DNA of 64,000 bases, from assembly GCA_964583605.1 (NCBI GenBank), contig CAZOWL010000008.1:8537-72536 (forward strand), in the 5' to 3' direction. Origin of the DNA: CAZOWL01 sp964583605. GTDB lineage: Bacteria; Pseudomonadota; Gammaproteobacteria; Chromatiales; Chromatiaceae. Positions 18,927 through 26,745 of this stretch are shown here, one piece after another. Each line of letters begins with the position of its first letter. Position 1 is the stretch's first letter. The notes under the pieces were generated by a model that worked only from the letters and a program-made list of their open reading frames with translations, ran no database searches and had not been told where the DNA came from. Position numbers and translations under genes: made by a program.

Positions 18927-19450
18927 GCGTCCTCCCCTCCGCCGGCGTTCGGCGATTCCAGAGCGATACCGAACACCCGTGCGACCAGTCGCTCCAGGCG
19001 CGCCAACGCGTCATGATGATCGGCCGTTCTGTCGAGCACGTGCACCCGTAGTCGGGTGCCGCTGATCATCGCCAGGGTGCCCGGCATCAGGCTGACCAGG
19101 CTCGCCATCATCACAGGCGCCGGCCCGCGTGGCAATCGAAGCCGGTAGTCGACCATAGCCGGTGCGAGCGGCAGCCGCGGTTTGAAGGCGCGCAGGGCCA
19201 CATCGACGCCGCCGCGCAGCGACTGCCAAAGAAAGAAGGGTAGCAGCAATGGGAGTCTCAGCACTGTTGGCAGCAGCGTGCGCTGAATCGGGGCCGAGCC
19301 CGGCTCACCGACGATCTGGGGGACAAACGCGGCCGCGGCAGCGCAGCACACCCCGAACATCAAGGCATCGGGGCGGCCCTCTGTCAGCATCCACCAAATC
19401 ACCCCGAACAGTAGGAAACGCCCCAGGAACGCGAGAAGCTGTCGGATCAT
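18923..19450 (-). CDS. mnhE: Cation/proton antiporter subunit E
   Basis: MnhE/MrpE is the first gene of the antiporter operon here. The 175-residue protein has N-terminal helices (FLLFGVIWWMLTEG) and the conserved C-terminal region with SLMPGTLAMISGTRLRVHVL, matching the SxTPGT pattern of the family. I placed the start at the ATG at 19450 (MIRQLLAFLGRFLLFG). The frame is open further upstream only because an hsdM relic lies there in the same frame. The promoter of the operon, if original, must lie in or beyond that relic. Confidence 0.88.
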   Translation of the reverse strand: MIRQLLAFLGRFLLFGVIWWMLTEGRPDALMFGVCCAAAAAFVPQIVGEPGSAPIQRTLLPTVLRLPLLLPFFLWQSLRGGVDVALRAFKPRLPLAPAMVDYRLRLPRGPAPVMMASLVSLMPGTLAMISGTRLRVHVLDRTADHHDALARLERLVARVFGIALESPNAGGGEDA

Positions 19451-19549
19451 CTTCGCCTCAGCATGCGGCCGGGGAAACGTCCGCGACCTGATGCAGCGTG
19501 GAGAGTAACGATTCAGGCCAGTCCGAAACGCGGTGACCTGCAAGGCTGG

Positions 19550-19800
19550 CTTCCTTTCCTTGGCCTGCTTGGCATCCCCGGCGCGTTTGAGCGCGCGCCG
19601 CGATAGCTCATAGCGCCCCAGCGTCTTGCGGTCCTTCATTTCACCGGCAAACGGCGGATTGGCCAGGTTGACGTCGAACTTCAGCTCATCGAGCTACTCC
19701 CATACTTTGTGCTCGTCGGTCAGCGGCTCGTTCTAGGGGATCGGCTTCGCCGTGAGCCTGGCTCGCTGCAGCCCCTGCATCAGCACCGAGCCCGAGCGCT
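19550..19800 (-). pseudogene. hsdM: Fragment of a type I restriction DNA methyltransferase (HsdM-like)
   Basis: On the minus strand the reading includes LKFDVNLANPPFAGEMKDRK, with the NPPF motif of N6-adenine methylases, followed by KTLGRYELSRRALKRAGDA, typical of type I HsdM just after that motif. Upstream in the same frame there are two stop codons (one TAG before LDELKFD at about 19694-19696, another about 19 codons earlier), with the sense parts around them still plausible. Both ends of the gene are missing: the SAM-binding motif I region and the C-terminal half are not found. It is a dead remnant, now sitting in frame upstream of mnhE. Confidence 0.7.
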
Positions 19801-19881
19801 TCGTCCTGACTAGACAGGTCGCCTTAGTCTGGAGTCGCGGTGTGATGCCGCCCGCAATCGTCCCGGATCGAGACCTCGACA

Positions 19882-20166
19882 ATGTTCGACGTAGATGAGG
19901 AACTGGCTAAGGGTCCTAGAGCGTTTCTCAAGACCGTGGCGGAGGGAAAAGGCATCAATCTGTTGCGTCTGAAGCAGATTATGGCGGCAAATCCAAAGCG
20001 CAAATCCGCGCCTCGGTCGGCGCCTGGAAGCGGTGCGCAAGACGGCGGCTTGACGGGGGGCGCGGCATGTATAGATCCAACTGGCAGGCGATCGAGGAGG
20101 CCCCTGGCCGATCGCACCACTTGCGACGAGCCGCCGCTGCGCTCGGAGTTGTTCAGCGTTGTTGTT
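19882..20166 (+). other. Unassigned open stretch before the group II intron
   Basis: An open frame begins MFDVDEELAKGPRAFLKT and includes GKGINLLRLKQIMAAN. It continues into the intron, so it has no natural end of its own. The first 50 codons look protein-like and could be the 5' exon of a gene interrupted by the intron. No family is recognised. Confidence 0.3.
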
Positions 20167-21032
20167 GTCGCCCCGAGCAAAGCTCGGCGTCTCCTGCCGG
20201 GTGAAAGTCCCGGTCGGGTAAGGGCTAGCGGCCCACCCGTATCGAGTGTTGGTTCTGCTGCGGAGTGGCGTAGACCGCGAACAAAGATGCAGGCCAAGCG
20301 TACACAGAATATCCTGTGGGCGGTAGGGGAGATCGCGCTCCCTGAAGTGCTGGTACAGCTTCGAGAAAGCAAACCCGCGGATGGCGACGGTGTTAACGTT
20401 CTGGAAGCCAACATCTATGCTGACACCTGGGGAGGGCGAGCGCGTGGATGTCCGCCGGAGTCCTCCGGCCGTGGCATGCAGGAAGAGAGACGTCAGAGAG
20501 CCCGGGACGCCCCGAAGGCTCCCCCACGAGGTGAGATAAGGAGGCGGCCAGCGGTGTCGACGAGGTCACGGCGGCGGAGCACGTCGTTGATTTGGTCGGC
20601 AACGTCACGAGGCTGGCGGAGCGCGTGAAGGCGGGACCTTATCGGGCAAAGCTGGTCCGACGCGTCTCCATTCCGAAAGAGAACGGAAAACAGCGAGCGC
20701 TGGGCATTCCAGCCCTGGAGGACAAGCTCGTGCAGCTGGCCTGCGCCAAGCTGCGCTGGCACAACCGCCACGGACGGCGCAAGGCGCTGAAGCGCCTCGG
20801 GGTGGGCGGACGCGCCCTCGGGGTAGCCGGTGGTCGGCGCGGGGCCTGGCTCATGGCGCGCCACATCGCCGTCAACCAAGCGCTTAAGACCGCCACCCTC
20901 AATCGCTTCGGGTTGACCCGACCGTGGACGCTCGCGGGCTAAGCCCGCTGGGCTCAACCGCCGAATGCGGAAAACCGCACGTCCGGTGGTGTGGGAGGGG
21001 TGACGGGCGCAATCCCGTCACCCCGACCCGAT
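20167..21032 (+). mobile_element. Group II intron with internally deleted maturase gene
   Basis: The 5' portion contains CCGGGTGAAAGTCCCGG, followed by GGGCTAGCGGCC, typical of the domain I start of bacterial group II introns; the exact 5' base (about 20164-20167) is uncertain. The 3' portion has a domain V-like hairpin at about 20955-20986 (CCGCCGAATGCGG, AAAA, CCGCACGTCCGGTGG) and a domain VI-like hairpin GTGACGGG/CCCGTCAC at 21000-21020, ending GACCCGAT. Between them lies a reverse transcriptase remnant. At about 870 bases it is far shorter than a complete intron (2-3 kb), so it cannot move by itself, although the ribozyme parts look intact enough that splicing with a partner maturase is possible. 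Confidence 0.75.
20548..20942 (+). pseudogene. Group II intron reverse transcriptase/maturase, internally deleted
   Basis: The sense frame reads ASGVDEVTAAEHV, then YRAKLVRRVSIPKENGKQRA and LGIPALEDKLVQLACAKL, the RT0-RT2 region of group II intron maturases. Immediately after this the frame jumps to a basic stretch (HNRHGRRKALKRLG) and a C-terminal tail ending WTLAG. The YADD-bearing catalytic block RT5, the rest of the polymerase and domain X are absent. About 130 codons remain out of a normal 400 or more. It is not functional as a reverse transcriptase. Confidence 0.75.
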
Positions 21033-21076
21033 CCGGTTTGCCATGCTAACCAATACCCGGCGGGATGCAGCGTTGG

Positions 21077-21631
21077 CTACCGCCCGGTGCGGCGATAGAT
21101 CTCGTCGAACGTGACGGAGAGGTCGACGGAGCAAAGCGGCACGGTGCCTTCCGTGTACCTGGTCGCCTGCCACTGCTCGGCGCGGCGGTAGACCTCCAGC
21201 TGGCGGTAGTCCTGCGCGACGAGGACGTATTCTTCGAGCGCATCGAGCTGGCGATAGAACAGGGCCTTCTCGAAACGGTCGAGCCGCTCGGTGTGCGGCG
21301 AGAGGACCTCGACGACCAGGCAGGGCCGCTCGCGATAGTAGCGCTCCCGGTCGCCGGGATTGCACGAGACGAGGATGTCCGGGTAGTAGAAGATGTCGCG
21401 CTCGGCGGCCTGGATGTGGACCTTCATGTCCGCCATGAATACCTGGCAGCGCTCAGGCAGCCGCAGATTCAGGGCGCTGTGCAGGTTGCCGGCGATGAGC
21501 CCGTGCCGGTCGCTCGCGCCGACCATCGCATAGACCTCTCCGTCGACATACTCGTGGCGCACGTGGCTCGAAAGCTCGCCTTCGAGGTAATCGTCCACCG
21601 ACAGGAAGGGCTCGACTCGCTTCGACTGCAT
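21077..21631 (-). CDS. Uma2-family (DUF820) putative endonuclease
   Basis: A 184-residue protein of the Uma2 family, which has the PD-(D/E)XK nuclease fold and is widespread in cyanobacteria and purple bacteria. It begins MQSKRVEPFLSVDDYLEGEL and has VRHEYVDGEVYAMVGAS, YYPDILVSCNP and CLVVEVLSPHTERLDRFEK. The Asp in PDILV and the Glu in VVEVLS are the expected metal ligands. Its role in cells is unknown; these genes often occur in accessory regions, as here. The reading frame is intact. Confidence 0.85.
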   Translation of the reverse strand: MQSKRVEPFLSVDDYLEGELSSHVRHEYVDGEVYAMVGASDRHGLIAGNLHSALNLRLPERCQVFMADMKVHIQAAERDIFYYPDILVSCNPGDRERYYRERPCLVVEVLSPHTERLDRFEKALFYRQLDALEEYVLVAQDYRQLEVYRRAEQWQATRYTEGTVPLCSVDLSVTFDEIYRRTGR

Positions 21632-21737
21632 CGCTCAGTGTCCACGGGGGTCGCGGTATGGGCGGCTCAAGCATAGCGAAGGGGCACCGGGGCGACAATG
21701 TACCACGCCCCGAAGACTTCCGGGCAATAACGGGACG

Positions 21738-21990
21738 GTGCGGCCTGGTAGGGCCGCGTGTTCCAGCGGGTGGGAGTCCCGCCTGGGTGATCGTGAGCCG
21801 AGAGCCCAGTATCGAGCCTTGCGGCGCGGCTGGTAACGGCCGCGTCGATGCTTCGGCTGATAAGCAGGCGAGGTGGAAGGGTAACGGGTGGTGCCGACCT
21901 TGAAGGTGTTGAGCCCCGAAAATTCCATTGGAGAGTGCCGACGGGTTTGTCCCTCCGGCAGGCAACAATCCGTGTCGCGTCAAGGCCAGT
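21738..21990 (+). mobile_element. Probable 5' fragment of a second group II intron
   Basis: The stretch starts GTGCGGCC, fitting the GUGYG consensus of group II intron 5' ends. It continues with GCGGGTGGGAGTCCCGCC, the segment GAGCCTTGCGGC and GGCTGGTAACGGCC, which resemble domain I of other bacterial introns. No domain V and no maturase coding follow. The 3' boundary is not visible; the sequence merges into the tail region of the broken PEP-CTERM gene at about 21990. The call rests on motif resemblance only. Confidence 0.45.
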
Positions 21991-22041
21991 GGCATGGCTG
22001 GGGCTTGCGCTGTTTCCAAGGCGTTGGCTACGGTCAACGCG

Positions 22042-22350
22042 TCAGGCTTTGCAGGCGCGGCGGCTAAAGCCCAAGCCAACGAGGCCTAGGCTCAACCGGG
22101 CTATCGAGGCGGGTTCTGGGGCGGGGGAGGGGATGATAGTGTCGCCGCTGCGGGCCAGGCAGATGATGTCTTCTAGCTGCTGCTCCACGGTCACGTCGGC
22201 TAGGGGGCCGGAGATGCAGGCGCCGCCGGTGTTCGAGAAATTGTATCGGGAGCTGATACCGCCAGAATCGCCTTCAGCCATCCGATGTCCGCCGCGTCGC
22301 CGCCGATCAGTAGCGTGGCATGCGCGGACAGTGGCAGGCTCATGGCGGCG
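22042..22350 (-). pseudogene. Broken PEP-CTERM sorting-signal protein
   Basis: On the minus strand one frame, from about 22350 to 22260, reads AVSAAMSLPLSAHATLLIGG, which is the end of a signal peptide and a mature N-terminus. Another frame, from 22281 to 22042, reads RYNFSNTGGACISGPLADVT, then PEPASIARL, a hydrophobic stretch and GFSRRACKA. This is the Pro-Glu-Pro sorting motif, transmembrane helix and Arg pair recognised by exosortase. The two halves need a frameshift at about 22250-22270 to join. The joined product would be only about 100 residues. It may be a dead gene or contain a sequencing error. Confidence 0.55.
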
Positions 22351-22416
22351 GATACGGCAAGGGGTGGTGATCTGGATCCCGTCCTGGGGCCGGAAGGCAA
22401 GGCAGAGGACAAAGAC

Positions 22417-23388
22417 ATGACGACGACCGCCGCAACGCCGAACGACGAGCGCCCTCTTGCGATCCTATTGATGGGGCCAACGGCTTCGCGCAAGACCGAG
22501 CTGGCCGTCGACCTGGTCCGTCGGTTGCCTTGCGAGATCGTCAGTGTTGACTCGGCGATGGTATATCGCGGCTTAGATATCGGCACGGCGAAGCCGGGTC
22601 CCGAGGTGCTGGCTCGTGCCCCGCACCGCTTGATCGATATCCTTGATCCGAGCGAGGCTTATTCGGCCGCGCGTTTCCGTGAGGATGCCTTGCGCGAGAT
22701 GGCAGCTATCACAGAGCGCGGACGAGCTCCCTTGCTGGTGGGTGGCACCATGCTCTACTTCCGCGTGCTGCAGCATGGCCTGTCACCGCTTCCGCAAGCG
22801 GACCCGGACCTGCGCAGGCAGTTGTCTGAGGAGGCAGCGGAGATCGGCTGGGAGGCGATGCATCGGCGGCTTGCCCAAGTGGATCCGGCCGCGGCGAGCC
22901 GGATACATCCGACTGACCCCCAGCGGATCCAGCGTGCGTTGGAGGTTTATCTCATCAGCGGCGAGCCGATGAGTTGGCTGATGGCCAGCGCCACGGCACG
23001 GTTCATGTTACCCTGTCGGCTCATCAAGCTGGTGCGAGCGCCGCGTGATCGGGCAGTTTTGCATGCCCGGATTGCGTCACGCTTTCACCAGATGGTTGAT
23101 GCCGGCTTTGCATCGGAAGTGGCCGCGTTGCTCGACCGGCGCGACCTGAGCCCTGAGCTTCCCGCGTTGCGCTCCGTGGGCTATCGGCAGATGTTGAAAT
23201 ACCTCAGCGGTGAATATAGCTTTGCCGAAATGCTGCAGCGTGGTATTGCCGCAACGCGACAATTGGCCCGGCGTCAGCTGACCTGGCTGCGAGCCGAGGC
23301 CGGCTGCTCGTGGATCTTCGATGAGTCGGGTCCTCTGGACGCTGCGATGGGGCTCATTGAAGCGCAGTGCCGACGTGGTATCGAGTAG
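22417..23388 (+). CDS. miaA: tRNA dimethylallyltransferase MiaA (P-loop variant)
   Basis: MiaA adds a dimethylallyl group to A37 of tRNAs that read codons starting with U. The 323-residue protein matches the family along its length: SVDSAMVYRGLDIGTAKP, PHRLIDILDPSEAYSAARF, LLVGGTMLYFRVLQHGLSPL and ALRSVGYRQM. The P-loop reads GPTASRKTELA, where the family has GPTASGKT, so the second P-loop Gly is Arg. This could reduce nucleotide binding or be a sequence error. The ATG at 22417 gives MTTTAATPNDERPLAIL; an upstream frame extension is unlikely. It is followed by hfq, as usual. Confidence 0.93.
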   Translation: MTTTAATPNDERPLAILLMGPTASRKTELAVDLVRRLPCEIVSVDSAMVYRGLDIGTAKPGPEVLARAPHRLIDILDPSEAYSAARFREDALREMAAITERGRAPLLVGGTMLYFRVLQHGLSPLPQADPDLRRQLSEEAAEIGWEAMHRRLAQVDPAAASRIHPTDPQRIQRALEVYLISGEPMSWLMASATARFMLPCRLIKLVRAPRDRAVLHARIASRFHQMVDAGFASEVAALLDRRDLSPELPALRSVGYRQMLKYLSGEYSFAEMLQRGIAATRQLARRQLTWLRAEAGCSWIFDESGPLDAAMGLIEAQCRRGIE

Positions 23389-23481
23389 CATGTGCTCGGC
23401 TGATGGCCATGGCTACAGATCCAGATGATTGTTTGCCGGGTTGTTGACAACGAAGGCTGTAAAACAACAAGGAGATAAGCT

Positions 23482-23736
23482 ATGTCCAAGGGCCAGAGCC
23501 TCCAAGACCCATTCCTCAATGCCTTGCGCAAGGAGCGTGTTCCCGTATCGATCTTCTTGGTCAACGGTATCAAGCTCCAGGGCCAGATCGAGTCGTTCGA
23601 TCAATTCGTTGTCCTGCTCAAGAACAATGTGAGCCAGATGATCTACAAGCATGCCATCTCCACTGTGGTACCAGCACGCAACGTGAAATTGCCGAGCACG
23701 CAGGAGGGCGGGGTGCCGGAGCCCGGGAACGTCTGA
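23482..23736 (+). CDS. hfq: RNA-binding protein Hfq
   Basis: Hfq is the ring-shaped RNA chaperone that pairs small RNAs with their targets. The 84-residue protein begins MSKGQSLQDPFLNALRKERV and contains Sm1 (VSIFLVNGIKLQGQIESFD) and Sm2 (YKHAISTVVP), including the key YKH motif. A strong ribosome binding site, AAGGAGATAAGCT, precedes the ATG. The order miaA-hfq-hflX-hflK-hflC is the standard gammaproteobacterial one. Confidence 0.98.
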   Translation: MSKGQSLQDPFLNALRKERVPVSIFLVNGIKLQGQIESFDQFVVLLKNNVSQMIYKHAISTVVPARNVKLPSTQEGGVPEPGNV

Positions 23737-23835
23737 TCCCGCTGATGGAAGAGCGCCGGCGAGCGCCGTCCCCGATCGGCATGGACCTGGCGCGGCAGGA
23801 AGGTCGGATTGCATGCAAACCCAACCTTTCAACCT

Positions 23836-25170
23836 ATGATTGAGCTACCGGCTCGCGGTGAGCGTGCCATTTTGGTGCACATCGATGTCGGCCGGCCTGC
23901 GACCGACGTGGAGCACGAGGAGCTTCGCCAACTGGCTGCGGCCGCTGGTGCCGAGTGCGTGGGCTTTCTTCGGGGCTCGCGATCCATTCCGGATGCGCAC
24001 TTCTTCATCGGCTCAGGCAAGGCCGCCGAGCTGCGCGACCTGGTCGTTGCGGTCACTGCTGACCTGGTGATCGTCAATCATCCCCTCTCGCCGGCCCAGC
24101 AGCGGAACCTCGAGCGCGCGATCGCGTGCCGTGTCGTCGAACGGGCCGGGCTGATCTTGGACATCTTCGCGCAGCGGGCAAGATCCTTCGAAGGTAAGCT
24201 GCAGGTCGAGCTGGCTCAGCTGGAGCACCTTGCAACGCGCCTGGTGCGTGGCTGGACGCACCTGGAGCGGCAGAGGGGCGGCATTGGACTGAGAGGGCCA
24301 GGCGAGACGCAGCTCGAGACGGATCGGCGCCTGCTCGAGAAGCGGATCGGCGTGCTCAAGCGGCGCCTTGAGCGAATTGCCGCGCAGCGAGACCAGGGGC
24401 GGCGCTCGCGTGTCAAGGCCGAGCTGCCGACCGTTGCGCTGGTGGGCTATACCAACGCCGGTAAGTCGACGTTGTTCAATCGCTTGACTCGGGCCGGCGT
24501 CTATCAAGCCGATCGGCTTTTCGCGACGCTAGATCCGACCTTGCGACGGCTGGTGCTGCCTGGTGGGCAGGTCGTTGTGCTGGCTGACACCGTTGGTTTT
24601 GTCAGCGACTTGCCGCACGAGCTGGTAGCGGCTTTCCGCGCAACGCTCGAAGAGACGCGTACGGCGGACCTGCTGCTTCATGTCATCGACGCCGCGGCGA
24701 CTGAGCGGGAGCGCCAAGCAGCGGATGTCGGTGTAGTGCTCGACGAGATCGGTGCCGGGGCGATTCCGCAGCTGCGCGTGCTGAACAAGATCGATTTGCT
24801 TGCGGACCGGGAGCCGCGGCTGGAGCGGCGTGTGGACGGAGCGCCTGGCCACGTCTGGCTCAGTGCCGCGGCGGACATCGGCATCGAGCTGCTCGTGGCG
24901 GCGATTGCGGAGCATTTTCGCTCGCACGAGCGGGTTCGCCAGGTTCGACTGGGGCCTGAGTACGGCCGCTTGCGTGGCTGGCTCTACGAGCACGCGGATG
25001 TGCGGCAGGACCGCCCCTTACCGGACGGCGGCTGGGAGATGGAAGTCCAGATCCCATCGATCGCTCTACAGCGCCTGGGGCGACATGACCCCACCGCCGC
25101 ATCCGTTCTGCGAGCGCGGAAAGAAAGGGCGGACCGCCCGAGCGAGAGTGCGCTCAGTGTCCTCGAGTGA
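23836..25170 (+). CDS. hflX: Ribosome-associated GTPase HflX
   Basis: HflX binds the large ribosomal subunit and splits stalled or heat-damaged ribosomes. The N-terminal half contains the GTPase-associated domain and a coiled coil with GGIGLRGPGETQLETDRR, the family signature. The G domain shows GYTNAGKST (G1), DTVGFVSDLPHELVAAF (G3) and NKIDLL (G4). The ATG at 23836 gives MIELPARGERAILVHID, fitting homologues better than the ATG 27 bases upstream. Length is 444 residues. Confidence 0.95.
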   Translation: MIELPARGERAILVHIDVGRPATDVEHEELRQLAAAAGAECVGFLRGSRSIPDAHFFIGSGKAAELRDLVVAVTADLVIVNHPLSPAQQRNLERAIACRVVERAGLILDIFAQRARSFEGKLQVELAQLEHLATRLVRGWTHLERQRGGIGLRGPGETQLETDRRLLEKRIGVLKRRLERIAAQRDQGRRSRVKAELPTVALVGYTNAGKSTLFNRLTRAGVYQADRLFATLDPTLRRLVLPGGQVVVLADTVGFVSDLPHELVAAFRATLEETRTADLLLHVIDAAATERERQAADVGVVLDEIGAGAIPQLRVLNKIDLLADREPRLERRVDGAPGHVWLSAAADIGIELLVAAIAEHFRSHERVRQVRLGPEYGRLRGWLYEHADVRQDRPLPDGGWEMEVQIPSIALQRLGRHDPTAASVLRARKERADRPSESALSVLE

Positions 25171-25210
25171 GCAACCATAGCGACTGCGGGCCGCTTGGCG
25201 GATCTCAACA

Positions 25211-25328
25211 GGCAATTCGCAAAGCACGCTCGCTCGTCCTCCGGGAGAGGGTTGGGGTGAGGGAACCATCAGCGGCGAGGCGAGCTTAGATCTTCTGGGG
25301 TGGCCCGCCTCGCCCCGTGATCGTTAGG
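25211..25328 (+). repeat. Dispersed intergenic repeat, copy B
   Basis: Plus-orientation copy with CGGGAGAGGGTTGGGGTGAG and arms GGCGAGGCGAG and GCCCGCCTCGCCCCGTGATC. It sits between hflX and hflK, inside what would otherwise be a run of co-directional genes. It is the most divergent copy in its left arm. Confidence 0.75.
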
Positions 25329-25587
25329 CTCGAGCGGCGGTTTGCCCCGCGCGTTACGGGTTTTTAGAATGATGGCTTGGCTGCGAGAAGGGTCGCGCGC
25401 ATCGGTGCTAGAAGGGCCCCGTCGGCTTGATATTGCCCCAGGCTAACGGCACTTTGCCCACAGCACGGTGTCATGAACATGGGCGGCCTGTGGTCCGCCC
25501 CGTGATTAGAGGTTGCGACCACCGCGAGGCGCGGCAGTCGTAGGTTCGACCAACGACCCTTCGGTCATTGACAGCAACGGAGCAGAT
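25329..25587. other. Non-coding stretch between repeat B and hflK
   Basis: No coding sequence is seen. A four-base stem with five T (CCCG at 25346-25349, CGGG at 25357-25360, T run to 25365) is too weak to call as a terminator. The ribosome binding site of hflK (ACGGAGCAG) lies at the right end. Confidence 0.4.
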
Positions 25588-26745
25588 ATGGCCTGGAATG
25601 AACCAGGTGGAGGCAATAGAGACCCGTGGGGCGGGAAGGGCAGCGATCAGGGCCCCCCGGACCTGGATGAGGTCGTTCGAAAACTCCAGGAAAAGCTGGG
25701 TGGCCTCTTCGGCGGCAGGCGCTCCGGTCCTGGTGGTAGCCGAGGTGGTGGCGATGCCGGAGGACGGCTGATAGGCATCATCGCCGCCGTCCTCGCGGTC
25801 ATCTGGCTGGCCTCAGGCATCTACATCGTGCAGCCGGCGGAGCGCGGCGTCGTCCTGCGGTTCGGGGCGTACGTTGACACGACCGCGCCTGGGCCGCACT
25901 GGCACATCCCGTTTCCGGTCGAGTCGGTGATCAAGGTCGATGTCGACGAGGTGTCGACCTTCACCCACAAAGGCGCGATGTTGACCAAAGATGAGAACAT
26001 CGTCGAGCTGGAACTGACCGTACAGTCGCGCCGACAGGACGCCGCTGACTTTCTGTTCCAGGTGCAAGATCCGAACAAGACGCTACGTGACGCGACCGAG
26101 ACAGTGGTGCGCACGACGATCGGTGCCAGTAAGCTCGATTTCATCCTGACCGAGGGGCGCGGCGCGATCGCTGTGCAGATCCAAGAGCGCGTTCAGGACC
26201 TCATGAATCAATACAAGACCGGTCTGCTCGTGACCTCGGTCAACATGCAGCCGGCCAGGCCGCCGGAACAGGTCAAGGACGCCTTCGATGATGCGATTAA
26301 GGCGCGCGAGGACAAGGAGCGAATCGAGAACACGGCCGAGGCCTATGCCAACGAGATCCTGCCGAAGGCGCGCGGCGAGGCGGCGCGTCTTGTCGCCGAT
26401 GCCAAGGCGCATCGCGATCGCGTCATTGCCGAGGCGCAAGGACGAACCTCGCGCTTCCTCGCGGTGCTGACGGAATATCAGCAGGCGCCAGATGTCACGC
26501 GCGAGCGGATCTATCTCGAGACAATCCAGGAGGTCTTGCGCAACAACAGCAAGGTACTCGTCGATGTACCCGACGGGACGAGCCTGATGTATCTGCCGCT
26601 TGACCAGTTCTTGCGGCAGTCCCCTCAGTTACGGGGTGCGATGGGGCCGTCGGCGCAATCGGATGGTCAGTCGCAGGGCACTACCCCGGAGCGCTCGGCG
26701 ATGCCGGGTCGCACAGTCAGTCGTGAGCGGAGCGTGCGCCGATGA
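25588..26745 (+). CDS. hflK: Membrane protease regulator HflK
   Basis: HflK forms with HflC a large SPFH-domain cage around the FtsH protease in the inner membrane. The 385-residue protein begins MAWNEPGGGNRDPWGGKG, a Gly-rich cytoplasmic N-terminus typical of HflK. It has one transmembrane helix at about residues 70-90 (LIGIIAAVLAVIWLASG), then a band-7/SPFH domain (VQPAERGVVLRFGAY), and a long helix rich in Ala/Glu/Arg. I chose the ATG at 25588 because it matches the family start. The end overlaps hflC by four bases. Confidence 0.95.
   Translation: MAWNEPGGGNRDPWGGKGSDQGPPDLDEVVRKLQEKLGGLFGGRRSGPGGSRGGGDAGGRLIGIIAAVLAVIWLASGIYIVQPAERGVVLRFGAYVDTTAPGPHWHIPFPVESVIKVDVDEVSTFTHKGAMLTKDENIVELELTVQSRRQDAADFLFQVQDPNKTLRDATETVVRTTIGASKLDFILTEGRGAIAVQIQERVQDLMNQYKTGLLVTSVNMQPARPPEQVKDAFDDAIKAREDKERIENTAEAYANEILPKARGEAARLVADAKAHRDRVIAEAQGRTSRFLAVLTEYQQAPDVTRERIYLETIQEVLRNNSKVLVDVPDGTSLMYLPLDQFLRQSPQLRGAMGPSAQSDGQSQGTTPERSAMPGRTVSRERSVRR

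Noticed and set aside
22200..22586. Minus-strand frame of 128 codons overlapping miaA
   Set aside because: Its upper part is antisense to miaA. Only the stretch below about 22350 resembles a real protein, and that was included in the PEP-CTERM relic.
25346..25365. Short stem with T run after repeat B, as a possible terminator of hflX
   Set aside because: The stem is only four bases and other pairings compete; too weak to call.
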